Source of the DNA: a virus
Strand: one strand, 5' to 3'
Length of the DNA stretch: 64,000 nt
IMG/VR virus record: IMGVR_UViG_3300028733_000003
Span: 21,567-85,566 of that record
A model generated the notes under the pieces. It was not told the DNA's origin. It searched no databases and was given only the letters and a program-made list of their open reading frames with translations. The stretch's first letter is position 1, and each line of letters begins with the position of its first letter. Below, in pieces: positions 25,197 through 34,258 of this stretch. A program made the translations under genes and the position numbers.

Positions 25197-26990
25197 TTAT
25201 TGTTCTTTCAGGTATGCACGGATAGCAGTGAGCATGCCACTGTAGCCACCCGGCACGTTTATCATACGAAGATTTTGAAACTTGGATGCCATTTCCGTGA
25301 TCTGATGACTGGTATGCGCTGTGTGAATGAAGACGGCATCAGCTTCCTTGATCAGACCGTTGAAGGTATTGGCACCATCGAACGAGCTCCAGCAAACCAC
25401 ATTCAGCTCTTTTGCAAATGCCTGAACAACACGAGCTGACTGGATAGGCTTCAGACCAGCCACCACGACCTTAGGCAGGCGTTTACGGGCCTGAGCTTTG
25501 GTAGTGGTAGGAATGTGCTCCTCGGTAGCAACAACGCCACCAGTGGGCTGCAAACCAGTGTTGTGGATGAGATTACTGGTTGTTGCACTGTCGATCGTGG
25601 CAGCCGTAATGCTGAGCACGAACTTACCCATTTCCTTCAACGAATCATTCAGCTCTTTTTCTTTAGCTTTGAGTCTTGTCTCCATGGCAGACAGATTGTC
25701 AACAGCCTTTTGTGCCGTCTCGATGATCTTGGAATTCTCGATTGACCTGGCAGTCCTTTCTTCTGCCAAAAGCTTCAGAGCGTGTTCAGACAGATTGCAA
25801 GCCGAGGTAGCAGCAGTGAGTAGATTGGTAACTGAGCCAAGAAACTCAGCGAGGCCATCGCTCATAGCGCTCATGGAGACATTCGGTTCAGGTTTGCTTG
25901 TCGCTGACGCAGGTTCATAGCTATTGAAGACATCTTTGCGGTTTTGTTCCCTGTACACATCCGAGTACTGATTGGAATACTTCCAGCCAGCATCGGTAAT
26001 GCGGACATACCCTGCAAAATGCCCATATGCCAGGCAGACATTTCCATCCCGACCAGGAACGACGATGCTATTGATCGATTCATTGTTTTTGCAGACCAGA
26101 GAACCGATCTCTTTGAGATAACACTGGAGCGGTGTGCCAAACTCATTTCCGAAAGCATTGATTTTCAAGAGCAACTCGTAAACGTCGCGATAAAACACAT
26201 CGACGCCAGAGTCGTTGTTCTTTTCTTCGCTAGGTCCGATAGGAACAGGAGGCTTCCTCCAATTGAAATACTCATCGGATTGAGCCCCAGCAGCAAGAGA
26301 CTGGGGGGTGATCAGACTATCCTGGTAGTCCTGGTGGGCGAACTTCAGTTCATCAAAAACCACAGTGCCGTGGTTTTCTTCGAAAGCACTGAGGAACTTC
26401 ATGCCTTCATCACTGACACTGACGACATAGTCCCCATCTTCTTGGAAGTCACTGATGTGAACCAGTGTGTCACCATTAGCAATGATGCCGAAGAGATAAT
26501 TCATCAGATCGGTAGCTGGTGGTGAGAATAGATTACGAGCACTACCCTCAATGCATTTCAGAAGCTCGGAATTCCTGAGCTCGTATTTGGGAAGCGACCT
26601 GTGAGACGCCCAATCGATAAACTTGATGATGGAACAGGCCCGATAAATATTGAGTTCTTCTTTTGCCATATCGATCGGACGCATCTCGTATTCATAGGTC
26701 TGGATCTCGGGAGTGACGACATTCCCATTTTCCTGCTCATGCTTCTTGAGTCGGGTTAGGCCGTATTCCGTGATAGCGTACTCATTAACATTCAGGAATG
26801 ACAAGCTACCCGATTCATTCTTGACGGTCTTGCTAACTACGACGTCTTTGCCTTTGCATCCCATTGTGGAGAGGGCAGCAGCCATAGAGCGGCTACCACT
26901 CACCTCAACCATCTTGGCGTAGGTCATAGGACCATACGAGAGAAACTTCAGGATCTGCATTGAGGCAGGAGTGGCTTTTGCATTATTCAT
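25197..26990 (-). CDS. Multi-winged-helix protein with coiled coil and DUF2325-like C-terminal domain
   Basis: 597 residues. Winged-helix units are suggested by three wing-strand signatures: NEYAITEYGLTRL near 70-82, DYVVSVSDEGMKFL near 190, and YVRITDAGWKYS near 330. Residues about 385-470 are a coiled coil. The end (about 510-597: KVVVAGLKP, EADAVFIHTAHTSH, then a Gly-rich loop GGYSGM) looks like DUF2325, an alpha/beta domain seen in prokaryotic conflict-related proteins. It is the last gene of a leftward cluster with three other winged-helix proteins. DNA binding is inference from the fold signature. Confidence 0.65.
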   Translation of the reverse strand: MNNAKATPASMQILKFLSYGPMTYAKMVEVSGSRSMAAALSTMGCKGKDVVVSKTVKNESGSLSFLNVNEYAITEYGLTRLKKHEQENGNVVTPEIQTYEYEMRPIDMAKEELNIYRACSIIKFIDWASHRSLPKYELRNSELLKCIEGSARNLFSPPATDLMNYLFGIIANGDTLVHISDFQEDGDYVVSVSDEGMKFLSAFEENHGTVVFDELKFAHQDYQDSLITPQSLAAGAQSDEYFNWRKPPVPIGPSEEKNNDSGVDVFYRDVYELLLKINAFGNEFGTPLQCYLKEIGSLVCKNNESINSIVVPGRDGNVCLAYGHFAGYVRITDAGWKYSNQYSDVYREQNRKDVFNSYEPASATSKPEPNVSMSAMSDGLAEFLGSVTNLLTAATSACNLSEHALKLLAEERTARSIENSKIIETAQKAVDNLSAMETRLKAKEKELNDSLKEMGKFVLSITAATIDSATTSNLIHNTGLQPTGGVVATEEHIPTTTKAQARKRLPKVVVAGLKPIQSARVVQAFAKELNVVCWSSFDGANTFNGLIKEADAVFIHTAHTSHQITEMASKFQNLRMINVPGGYSGMLTAIRAYLKEQ

Positions 26991-27027
26991 GGTTTCGTTC
27001 CTTTCATTCTTGGATTTGGTGGGATAA

Positions 27028-27498
27028 TTACCAACGGGCTGGAGCGCGCTCGGTGGAGCAAGCTAAAGCACCATTGCTTATGGAGAAAGTCTTTTTGGGT
27101 AGTTTATCGAGGTCAAACTCCGTATACCCAATCACATCGCCCTCAGATACCGTCATGTACGGCAATAACCATGTCAAGAACTTGACATATTCATCATCGT
27201 ACTCCTTGATACTGCCCGAGCCAATGAGACGGTACTCATCCCCCTCCTGGATAAATTGGTTCTTACACGTCGATGGTAGGTAGACGCAGGAACAACTCAA
27301 CACTGACGACCATCGATCACATTTGAAAAAGGGATCATCGAGAACCTGCAAGATCCGGAACTGGTCGAGAAAAATGATCTCAGCCAGTGCATTACTTATC
27401 TCACCATCCGATGTCAGGAATGTCAATATCTCCCGAACATCTACGGGAGTATCGGATTTGAGTTTGACATTGAGTGTCAAACGAGTATAATCTCCCAT
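27028..27498 (-). CDS. Conserved-type protein of unknown function
   Basis: 156 residues from the ATG at 27498. The pattern YTRLTLNVKLKSDTP at the start, then DPFFKCDRWSSVL, then YVKFLTWLLPYM and VIGYTEFD is one I recognise as a small uncharacterised family found widely in bacteria and phages, without a known function. It lies between two winged-helix genes. Confidence 0.65.
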   Translation of the reverse strand: MGDYTRLTLNVKLKSDTPVDVREILTFLTSDGEISNALAEIIFLDQFRILQVLDDPFFKCDRWSSVLSCSCVYLPSTCKNQFIQEGDEYRLIGSGSIKEYDDEYVKFLTWLLPYMTVSEGDVIGYTEFDLDKLPKKTFSISNGALACSTERAPARW

Positions 27499-27548
27499 CA
27501 CCAACCTCTTTTCAATACAGTTTGTCCAGATGAAATTATTGCAAGTTG

Positions 27549-27887
27549 TTAGTTCGTGACCCTGACAAAGTTTCTTGTGCTGATGGAGAAAATAGCATCT
27601 CTGCTATTAAAATTGTCTTCTAGGAACCTAAAACCATCCCTGGTGATGGTGTAATTGCCCTCATGATCCTCTTCCAGATACGCCCTCATTTCAGGTATGG
27701 CGTTGAGCATATCTTTCGTAGAACTGAGCTTGAATGTCTTGGTATTCACAAACCCTGAAATAGGTGCTTCAGCAGCCATGTACAAATGCATCAGCGGAAC
27801 ATGAGCACCAAAGTAGTCCCCGATGGAGCTAGCCCGGCGCTTGAGGAAGGCATCAGTGATGTGGACAGCTTTGTTAATCTTGGTCAT
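27549..27887 (-). CDS. Small winged-helix protein
   Basis: 112 residues from the ATG at 27887. The C-terminal half has the wing signature NYTITRDGFRFLEDN, and the preceding helices suit a single winged-helix domain. It appears to be a single-unit member of the family that also includes the genes at 25197, 27976 and 31325. Confidence 0.6.
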   Translation of the reverse strand: MTKINKAVHITDAFLKRRASSIGDYFGAHVPLMHLYMAAEAPISGFVNTKTFKLSSTKDMLNAIPEMRAYLEEDHEGNYTITRDGFRFLEDNFNSRDAIFSISTRNFVRVTN

Positions 27888-27927
27888 CTTTTTCTCCGTT
27901 GATGATGTAAAACACAATTACAAGCTC

Positions 27928-27965
27928 ACCCATACACACAGGCAATCTAGTCTGTGTGTATGGGT
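27928..27965. terminator. Hairpin terminator
   Basis: 14-bp perfect arms (ACCCATACACACAG and complement) between the genes at 27549 and 27976. Confidence 0.85.
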
Positions 27966-27975
27966 ATGTGACCGT

Positions 27976-29919
27976 TTATTCGAACGGCCTGACAGCATTG
28001 ATGTTGTTGAAATCGATCTTCTTGATGACGTCCTTGCAGAGCCTCAGAGTTTCCTTCCCGATCGGCGTGAGCACACACGTGCGTTTTCCGTCAACATCGG
28101 TAGTGCCGACAATGCATTCACTGAGTTCTTCAGCCAGACTTTTTACCGAAATGAAGGTCTGAGTTTGGATATAGACGAACCCAATGGCATCGGGCGCCTT
28201 CGACAGGATCTTGAGCATGACGATGGCTGGATCACTCAGGCTCAGATTGATGGCCTTACCGACATATGCCGTTCCGCCACTGATGAGAGTATCGAGCTTG
28301 CTCTGAAGATCACTGATGGTCTGCTGAAATTTTGCCACTTCATGCTCAGCGGTGTGTCTTGCTTGAGCCAGTGCTTCCCCAAGAGAAAAGATCTTGGCTT
28401 CTGCGATCTCCAGATTGGATTTGAGGTTATCCACAGTGTTTTCAATATTCCGAAAACGGTCAAGAACCGACTTCGATTCCCTAACCAGATCGAGATGTTT
28501 TCTGGGCAAGAAACGATTGGCAAAGGCACTGCTGGAAATCTCCCCCTTCGGAAAGAAATTACCCATCAACTTTTCGATTGTTTTCACAGCCTCCTCTGCA
28601 TCCCGCCGACACATCTCTTCGGTCTCATGAATCAGATCATCCAGATCAATTTTATTGGTGTCTGCCGGTGTGTTGTGACAGTCATCTTGCTTTTCTTCAC
28701 TCACGACTTCGCGCACAGCGGCGGGTATGGTTGCAGAAAATATGTTGATGGCACCAAGGTACGATAACTTCATCGCAGCCTCCGTACCACTGGATGTAAG
28801 TTTAAACTGATTATTTTTGCTCTCAACGCAAGCAAGGTGGTTTTTCAGCATGAAAGACATTGCTTCAACCGTAGTGCCGTCATTGGAATCCGGATCAAGC
28901 TTTTTTGCGACCTTTCGAAGCTGTGGTGAAGTCAGAACGTAATCACCAATAAGAACTGCCAACACCGTTTTCCATTCGGGTGTGCGCATAAGTCGATCAT
29001 CAATAGATGCTTTGAACTTGTTCACTGTAGTTTCTTCTTCAGGGCTTTTGGGTTTCTCGACAGATGGGGCTTCGTCGATGGTCTGCTGTAGAGCTTCATC
29101 GAGAGCTTTTTGCTGAACTTCAGTCATGTCCTTTCCCTTAGCTATTACGCGCTGGAGATCTTCCACATCATCGATGAAGCCGGCGAGTTGTCTGTTATGG
29201 ATGAAAACCTGGATCTCATTGCGGATAACATTCATGATTTCTGTGTAGCTGCTATCCTTATCAAAATGCGTTTCTGCAAGCAATGCGTGCCCTCGTTCGG
29301 TGAGCTCATAAACATCGCTCTCTTCTTGCTTCCGAAGGCGGCGACGACTCAAGCTAGACAGAAACAAGAGATTGTCAGCTACCTCGCCAAAAATAACAGC
29401 CATGCCGGCATTACTGAAAATACTGACGAGCAGCCTGCATGATGCAGGACAGATACTGAGAATGCTCAATATCAAATAGTCCAACTTCACAGGACCGTGG
29501 TTTTCCATGGTTTTTCTTACTTCATTGTGGAACCAGTTATTAAACTTGACATCGCTCACCACCTTGAGTTGGTCCAGACGAGCGATGCCCTTATCTGTAA
29601 TCCGAACCATCCGCTGACGCTTCCAGGTTACTGGGCACCCTGTGTGCAGCTGCACGAGAGCAAAGGAATTGAAGTGATCCCGCTCAGTATCAATGAACTT
29701 TCCTGCCAGCAACATGCCCAGCTCCAACTCAAGATCGACACCCTCAAGCCTGAGCTTGGAGAGCAGTCGTTCAATCTGAAAGTCGTACATTGCTGTGTGA
29801 CGAACAATATACAGGATATTGATACCAGCATCCATGATAGTACCCATCACTTGGGCGTTATTGGGTGCCTGTTCTTTGGACAGGTCGTCATTCTGGGACT
29901 TCTTATTTTTTTCGGTCAT
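27976..29919 (-). CDS. Multi-winged-helix, coiled-coil protein
   Basis: 647 residues. Four wing-strand signatures are visible: RMVRITDKGIARL near 106, SDVYELTERGHALL near 205, NQFKLTSSGTEAAM near 365 and TCVLTPIGKETL near 620. Charged linkers join them, and residues about 470-555 form a coiled coil just before the last unit. The design matches the 597-residue protein but without DUF2325. It probably binds DNA at several points and oligomerises through the coil; that is inference. The start follows the gene at 29923 by three bases. Confidence 0.6.
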   Translation of the reverse strand: MTEKNKKSQNDDLSKEQAPNNAQVMGTIMDAGINILYIVRHTAMYDFQIERLLSKLRLEGVDLELELGMLLAGKFIDTERDHFNSFALVQLHTGCPVTWKRQRMVRITDKGIARLDQLKVVSDVKFNNWFHNEVRKTMENHGPVKLDYLILSILSICPASCRLLVSIFSNAGMAVIFGEVADNLLFLSSLSRRRLRKQEESDVYELTERGHALLAETHFDKDSSYTEIMNVIRNEIQVFIHNRQLAGFIDDVEDLQRVIAKGKDMTEVQQKALDEALQQTIDEAPSVEKPKSPEEETTVNKFKASIDDRLMRTPEWKTVLAVLIGDYVLTSPQLRKVAKKLDPDSNDGTTVEAMSFMLKNHLACVESKNNQFKLTSSGTEAAMKLSYLGAINIFSATIPAAVREVVSEEKQDDCHNTPADTNKIDLDDLIHETEEMCRRDAEEAVKTIEKLMGNFFPKGEISSSAFANRFLPRKHLDLVRESKSVLDRFRNIENTVDNLKSNLEIAEAKIFSLGEALAQARHTAEHEVAKFQQTISDLQSKLDTLISGGTAYVGKAINLSLSDPAIVMLKILSKAPDAIGFVYIQTQTFISVKSLAEELSECIVGTTDVDGKRTCVLTPIGKETLRLCKDVIKKIDFNNINAVRPFE

Positions 29920-29922
29920 TTC

Positions 29923-30492
29923 TCAGTTCCTTTTCCAGTTCTTGCGCTCGTGTTGCATTTGTTCGTTTTGAATGTAGGCTTCTTTACGCAGGGCCTCAAA
30001 CACATCAGACATACTCCTATCCAAGTTTGATAGGATGTTAGTAATACCGAGACTGAATGATGTATTCTTCAGAAGCCTCGCCACATGCTTATCGAATGTC
30101 ATCGGTTCCAGGTATTTCTCCTTTCCATAGATCCAGATGAACGGCAGATATTCCTCATACCCAAATTCAGGTAGTGAACCCAATACACACATCTTGGTGC
30201 TGTACAGTGGTGCATACTGGCCATGCAAAACATCACCGCTGTGCCTTGGCAGCTTAGCTACCACATCATGCTCGAAGTACGCCACCCAATGATCTATAGC
30301 CCATGCAGGCGGTACATACCCGTAATTGCCGAATATGTCAGACCAGACGTACTTGTAGAACTGATGCAGCGTGCTTGACTCATTCACTGTGGTAATGTAA
30401 TCGTGAATACCAATCAAGGCATCGCAATCAAGAAAAGATCGGACGCTAAAACTAGCTGTGAGATCGAATTGACCGAGATATCCATTTTCCAT
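29923..30492 (-). CDS. Unknown protein
   Basis: 189 residues, ATG at 30492. Rich in aromatic residues (many Tyr, Trp, Phe) with a Lys/Asn-rich helical end. It is coupled by a 3-bp gap to the 647-residue winged-helix gene, so the two may act together. No family recognised. Confidence 0.6.
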   Translation of the reverse strand: MENGYLGQFDLTASFSVRSFLDCDALIGIHDYITTVNESSTLHQFYKYVWSDIFGNYGYVPPAWAIDHWVAYFEHDVVAKLPRHSGDVLHGQYAPLYSTKMCVLGSLPEFGYEEYLPFIWIYGKEKYLEPMTFDKHVARLLKNTSFSLGITNILSNLDRSMSDVFEALRKEAYIQNEQMQHERKNWKRN

Positions 30493-30580
30493 TTGACGTA
30501 ATTACCCCCATTAGAAAAGAGTTACATACCCTCACCTAATGGTAATGTATGTTTGAATATTTTCAGAACACGGCAAATAG

Positions 30581-30598
30581 CCAGCCATACATGGCTGG
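30581..30598. terminator. Short hairpin terminator
   Basis: CCAGCCAT/ATGGCTGG arms with a 2-nt loop, just after the stop of the gene at 30616. Confidence 0.7.
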
Positions 30599-30615
30599 CC
30601 TTTGTGTACCCGCGA

Positions 30616-31005
30616 TTACTTCCATGCCTTGATGTAGATAGTGGGCTCTTGCTTTTCCATTGCTATCGCAACAGAATGTGAGAACCACTCATACATGGCG
30701 ATGTGTTCGGGATTGATAGGAACCTTACCCTTTAGAAGGGATTCCTTGATCAAGCCAGTGATGGGAAGATACACATAAGTATCCTCATGAGTGAGGAGTC
30801 CTTTTGCCAGATGACCATCAATAAGGGTGGAAAAATCCGCCATTTTGCAATCCATCAGGAATGCGCGCCATTGCTCATAATCAGCGAACGCCCGCTCACC
30901 AGAGTCTGTCCCGTGATCCCTGTCGAAATAAACAGGTGCTACTTGGCAATATACGCTATCAGGAACACGAACATCTCTGCTACCAATTACCACCCTGATT
31001 TTCAT
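30616..31005 (-). CDS. Unknown protein
   Basis: 129 residues from the ATG at 31005 (GAGGAA box); the longer upstream reading overlaps the gene at 31017 and has a different character. Begins MKIRVVIGSRDVRV; alpha/beta, with a C-terminal EPTIYIKAWK strand. Function unknown. Confidence 0.65.
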   Translation of the reverse strand: MKIRVVIGSRDVRVPDSVYCQVAPVYFDRDHGTDSGERAFADYEQWRAFLMDCKMADFSTLIDGHLAKGLLTHEDTYVYLPITGLIKESLLKGKVPINPEHIAMYEWFSHSVAIAMEKQEPTIYIKAWK

Positions 31006-31016
31006 GATGATTTCCT

Positions 31017-31295
31017 CTACACTTTTGCAGTAGTTGTATCGTAATGCTGGTTGATGAGCCTCTCTGTCACAGTGCAGATGACAGAGACAGCGTTCATTAT
31101 CGTTCGATTGGTTGGGTGTAGTGGATGAAGCATGCACACCAACAAATACTTGTTTGAACTGATGAGTGAATCAGTGATGGCAGGAGCCAGCAAGTGACTG
31201 AAGCTGAGTATGTATTTTGCCTGTCTTCTCAGCTCAATGATCTCCAACTCCCTTTGAATCACTATCAAACACCACTTCCAGAAACCCGCACTCAT
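31017..31295 (-). CDS. Unknown small protein
   Basis: 92 residues, ATG at 31295 after AAAGGA. Hydrophobic helices (FWKWCLIVI, LLVCML) suggest a peripheral or membrane-contacting protein, but there is no clear transmembrane segment. Function unknown. Confidence 0.5.
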   Translation of the reverse strand: MSAGFWKWCLIVIQRELEIIELRRQAKYILSFSHLLAPAITDSLISSNKYLLVCMLHPLHPTNRTIMNAVSVICTVTERLINQHYDTTTAKV

Positions 31296-31324
31296 TCAGT
31301 TATCCTTTCATGGCACTGACTGTC

Positions 31325-32227
31325 TTACATGTCTGCCAGCAGTTTGTTGGCTTCCTTGAATGCCGCCTCAAGGTTCTGCAAGTCCTCAATAGTGCTCTTG
31401 CCTTGAGATACCGTACTCACCAAGCCACCGATATTCACCACCAGATCATTGAGTTTTTTCTGCTTTTCGATCAATGCCTGATGATTGGCTTGAAGTGCTT
31501 TGAGTCTGTACTCCATCCTTTTGAGGTTATCGACGTTTGAAGGATTCGCTTCCACCATCTGCTGTACGACTCTATCAATATCCAGATTCGGATACTCCTT
31601 CATCAAACCAGTCACGGTACTGTCAAACCAACACCCCACCGATACCTTGATATCATCCCGTGCACCCAATGATGCTCTGAAGAAAGTAATACCGCGGATA
31701 TTGATCCCATCCACCAAGAAATTCTTCACATCTTTTACAGTCGAGAAGTACTCCTTGAATTCATCAAAGGTAAACAAGACCTCAGCAAAGGTATTCCCGT
31801 TGTAGTAACTGGTGGGATTGATACTCTCGTGGACCTTGAGTGTGCGGCTATAAATCAGCACACACGACACCCCAATAGCTGTCCGTGCATCACAAAACTC
31901 CTGTCCGAATACCGTCACAGGTTTCCTGGAGTAGATGCTCGATTGAAGAGCATCTACCATTTTCTTGATGGTGTCGTTCTTCAGCATATCGTCGAGCCAT
32001 ACCCGACCGTCCTCTGTGACCACATACATACGCTTAGCGCACGTACCAGAGCGCTTGTGTGCCTGGATCAACTCTCCTTTGCATAGGAACTTGTTTCTCA
32101 GTCCTGTCTGAAGAGTAGAGTCGGCATTGCCAAACACTTCAACCAACGTTGATCTGGTGCATCCCTCATCTTTCATGTAGGCCAGCATGAGAGCCAGACG
32201 CTGAGCCACTATGTTAGTGATGGCCAT
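31325..32227 (-). CDS. Winged-helix, coiled-coil protein
   Basis: 300 residues from the ATG at 32227 (AAAGGA box). The N-terminal domain (1-80) ends with the wing signature MYVVTEDGRVWLDDML; residues about 235-300 form a coiled coil. The middle is a strand-rich domain of unknown type. It is the first gene of the cluster that also holds the 647- and 597-residue proteins. Confidence 0.6.
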   Translation of the reverse strand: MAITNIVAQRLALMLAYMKDEGCTRSTLVEVFGNADSTLQTGLRNKFLCKGELIQAHKRSGTCAKRMYVVTEDGRVWLDDMLKNDTIKKMVDALQSSIYSRKPVTVFGQEFCDARTAIGVSCVLIYSRTLKVHESINPTSYYNGNTFAEVLFTFDEFKEYFSTVKDVKNFLVDGINIRGITFFRASLGARDDIKVSVGCWFDSTVTGLMKEYPNLDIDRVVQQMVEANPSNVDNLKRMEYRLKALQANHQALIEKQKKLNDLVVNIGGLVSTVSQGKSTIEDLQNLEAAFKEANKLLADM

Positions 32228-32242
32228 GACTAATCCTTTCAA

Positions 32243-32786
32243 TGATCAAATAGAAGCTTCACAGAGGAATTCCCTGATCAGTAGTTTGTTACCATACCTC
32301 AAAAACACGGCATAAACCCAGACCTCCCTGGTCTGGATAGGTTATCTGCCTTGGTTCTCAGGTAGTTATCCCTATTTCCTTGTGTAACTGTCCCAGTACT
32401 GAGGCAGTACAAAAAACAATAGAGGGGGCTTCGCCCCCTAATGGAAAAGGAAAGTAAGTGTTTATCTACAGGATATCGTTCCGCTACGCTACACTCATCC
32501 TTCCGATAAACAGAGGAGAGTAAGCCTCGTACATGTCTCCATCTATCGATGTCGTCATTCACTCGGGTTTTAAGTACTCAAAATAAAACAAGCACCAATA
32601 AAAAAATACTTTCAGTATTTGTTTCATTGATTCTTGTTCTGAGAATGATTACTTTTCTTGAAATTGAAAATGATAAGAAACATCATAAACCAGAAAGTTA
32701 AGCTTTGTTCTTGCTTTAGGGTTTATGACATATGCAACTATCTGAGAAGGCATAACAGGTAAGGTTTCCCCTACCTGCTAGTTGGG
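32243..32786. other. Intergenic stretch with several hairpins and AT-rich segment
   Basis: No convincing gene. A 7-bp hairpin CCAGACC/GGTCTGG is at 32318-32336 and a 7-bp GC-rich terminator (AGGGGGC/GCCCCCT with U-tract on the minus strand) at 32423-32439. The part 32575-32745 is strongly AT-rich and contains ATACT/AGTAT followed by T7 on the minus strand. Two overlapping short frames start near 32562 (87 and 25 codons), the longer one crossing both hairpins; neither has a good ribosome binding site. A short leftward transcript ending at 32423 is possible. Confidence 0.6.
32423..32439 (-). terminator. GC-rich intrinsic terminator
   Basis: AGGGGGC/GCCCCCT stem with a 3-nt loop, followed on the minus strand by TCTATTGTTTTTTG. 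Confidence 0.8.
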
Positions 32787-33350
32787 TTACAGTTCAGACA
32801 ATCCACTATTCAAGATCCAAGCATCCTTCTCACGATTGTAGAAGTGATTAGCCCACACCATGTCCACCTCGACGGGTGTACAAGCATGAGGTTGATCGAA
32901 CTGCCGGATCTTCACACAGACATGAACACCATCCATATCTGTCATGGGAGACTTGTTTCTCCTGAAGCTAATCGAGAAGTCCAAGCTGATATATCCCTGG
33001 AACTTCTTGATGGAGAGAATGTATGTGTTAACGCGGTTTATAGCCGTTTTGAGAGGACTTTCGAACTTGTCTGACAGAGTGTTGGTCAGATCCATATCAA
33101 GGCTGTAGATGACCTCATTCGTCCTCCTAGCTATATAGGCACAGACATTATCCATGATCTCACCCACATCAATCATGGCCTCTGCCAGGAGCTTGTTATC
33201 AGTGGGTATGGAGATGATGGGTTCATTACTCAGATCCTTATCTTCCTTGGATGTTAAGTCCAAAAAAAATTTGATCATGACGTCGTTCTCTCTGAAGTGA
33301 GCTATGTTGCAGCTCATCTCCATCTTTCTCTTTACTTCAATGTTACACAT
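32787..33350 (-). CDS. Unknown protein
   Basis: 187 residues, ATG at 33350 with AAGGAA box. Central helices (LLAEAMIDVGEIMDNVCAYIA) and a strand-rich C-terminal half (YISLDFSISF, VHVCVKIRQFD). A hairpin CAGGTA/TACCTG at about 32751-32772 follows. Function unknown. Confidence 0.65.
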   Translation of the reverse strand: MCNIEVKRKMEMSCNIAHFRENDVMIKFFLDLTSKEDKDLSNEPIISIPTDNKLLAEAMIDVGEIMDNVCAYIARRTNEVIYSLDMDLTNTLSDKFESPLKTAINRVNTYILSIKKFQGYISLDFSISFRRNKSPMTDMDGVHVCVKIRQFDQPHACTPVEVDMVWANHFYNREKDAWILNSGLSEL

Positions 33351-33426
33351 CTTGAATTCCTTCTAATAGCATCCTTACTCTGAAGCACACTGGGGACAAT
33401 GTGTTTTAGACTAAGTGCTAAACTGG

Positions 33427-33654
33427 TTAGACTGTTTCCAGTAGCTTTACCAGCTCAGCATTGCTGATGCCTTGAGTGATTTGAGAGTTGATCCTCACTT
33501 GCCACTCACTATCGAACACCTGCACAAATTCGTACAGGCCCTTGGTGGTGTTCAGTATCACGCGGTTGGGATGCACTCCAACGGTCTTGATCACTGCTAC
33601 CACACCGATTAGTGCTAGTGCCTTATACAAGCGCACTTTCGTCTTGTTACTCAT
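33427..33654 (-). CDS. Small protein with hydrophobic N-terminal segment
   Basis: 75 residues, ATG at 33654. Residues about 10-26 (KALALIGVVAVIKTVGV) are hydrophobic but short of a standard membrane span. C-terminal half strand/helix. Function unknown. Confidence 0.55.
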   Translation of the reverse strand: MSNKTKVRLYKALALIGVVAVIKTVGVHPNRVILNTTKGLYEFVQVFDSEWQVRINSQITQGISNAELVKLLETV

Positions 33655-33728
33655 GGTATTTCCTTCAGGTTAAATAAGGGGGAGGACGATTCCTGCCCCT
33701 TGGACTTTTAGCGAGAATGTGGTCATGG

Positions 33729-34058
33729 CTACTTGGTCATGACCTCTGCGTCGAAGTAGAGCTGGATCTGCTTAGCAGACTCTTCATCAATCTTGAATTG
33801 TGTTCCGGTATCTGAGTCGTCATCAGGACTCATGATGATGCGGCAGATGCCTTCACTATGAATGTACATGATCGTGCCACCACCAGTACGCTGAGTTCTT
33901 ACAGCAATACGATTATGGCCAAATTCGATCTTGGTAACTTCACCAAGGTTGAGCTCCCGTACCACAATACCAATGCCGTCCAGCACGACATTGATATTAT
34001 CAAACGAGACACGATGCCTCTCGAGAAGGCGAATAACTGACAGTAAGTCTTCAGGCAT
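33729..34058 (-). CDS. Unknown small protein
   Basis: 109 residues, ATG at 34058. Begins with a helix, then beta strands (IGIVVREL, KIEFGHNRIAV, GTIMYIHSEG). Acidic DDDSDTG loop. No family recognised. Confidence 0.6.
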   Translation of the reverse strand: MPEDLLSVIRLLERHRVSFDNINVVLDGIGIVVRELNLGEVTKIEFGHNRIAVRTQRTGGGTIMYIHSEGICRIIMSPDDDSDTGTQFKIDEESAKQIQLYFDAEVMTK

Positions 34059-34067
34059 GATACACTT

Positions 34068-34157
34068 TCAAATGGATAATAAGAACATCGCTACGATAGC
34101 GATGATGATGATAGTGGAACGGATAAAACCTTTGTTGTTGTACTCGATCACGAACAT
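34068..34157 (-). CDS. Membrane micropeptide, 29 residues
   Basis: ATG at 34157 with an AAGGGG box. The peptide is a short polar start followed by STIIIIAIVAMFLLSI, a single hydrophobic span. It sits between the genes at 33729 and 34259. It may insert in the host membrane. Confidence 0.5.
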   Translation of the reverse strand: MFVIEYNNKGFIRSTIIIIAIVAMFLLSI

Positions 34158-34216
34158 GGTGAAACCCCTTGTAATGGTGAACCGATTACTTGCGTAAAAG
34201 GATAAACCGGCATAAC

Positions 34217-34250
34217 CAGACTACAGAGGGCATCTGCCCTCTGTAGTCTG
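34217..34250. terminator. Hairpin terminator
   Basis: 16-bp perfect arms (CAGACTACAGAGGGCA and complement), 2-nt loop, after the stop of the gene at 34259. Confidence 0.88.
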
Positions 34251-34258
34251 TGCTGCTA

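Noticed and set aside
32299-32562. 87-codon leftward frame
   Set aside because: It begins at a GTG without a ribosome binding site and runs through two terminator hairpins.
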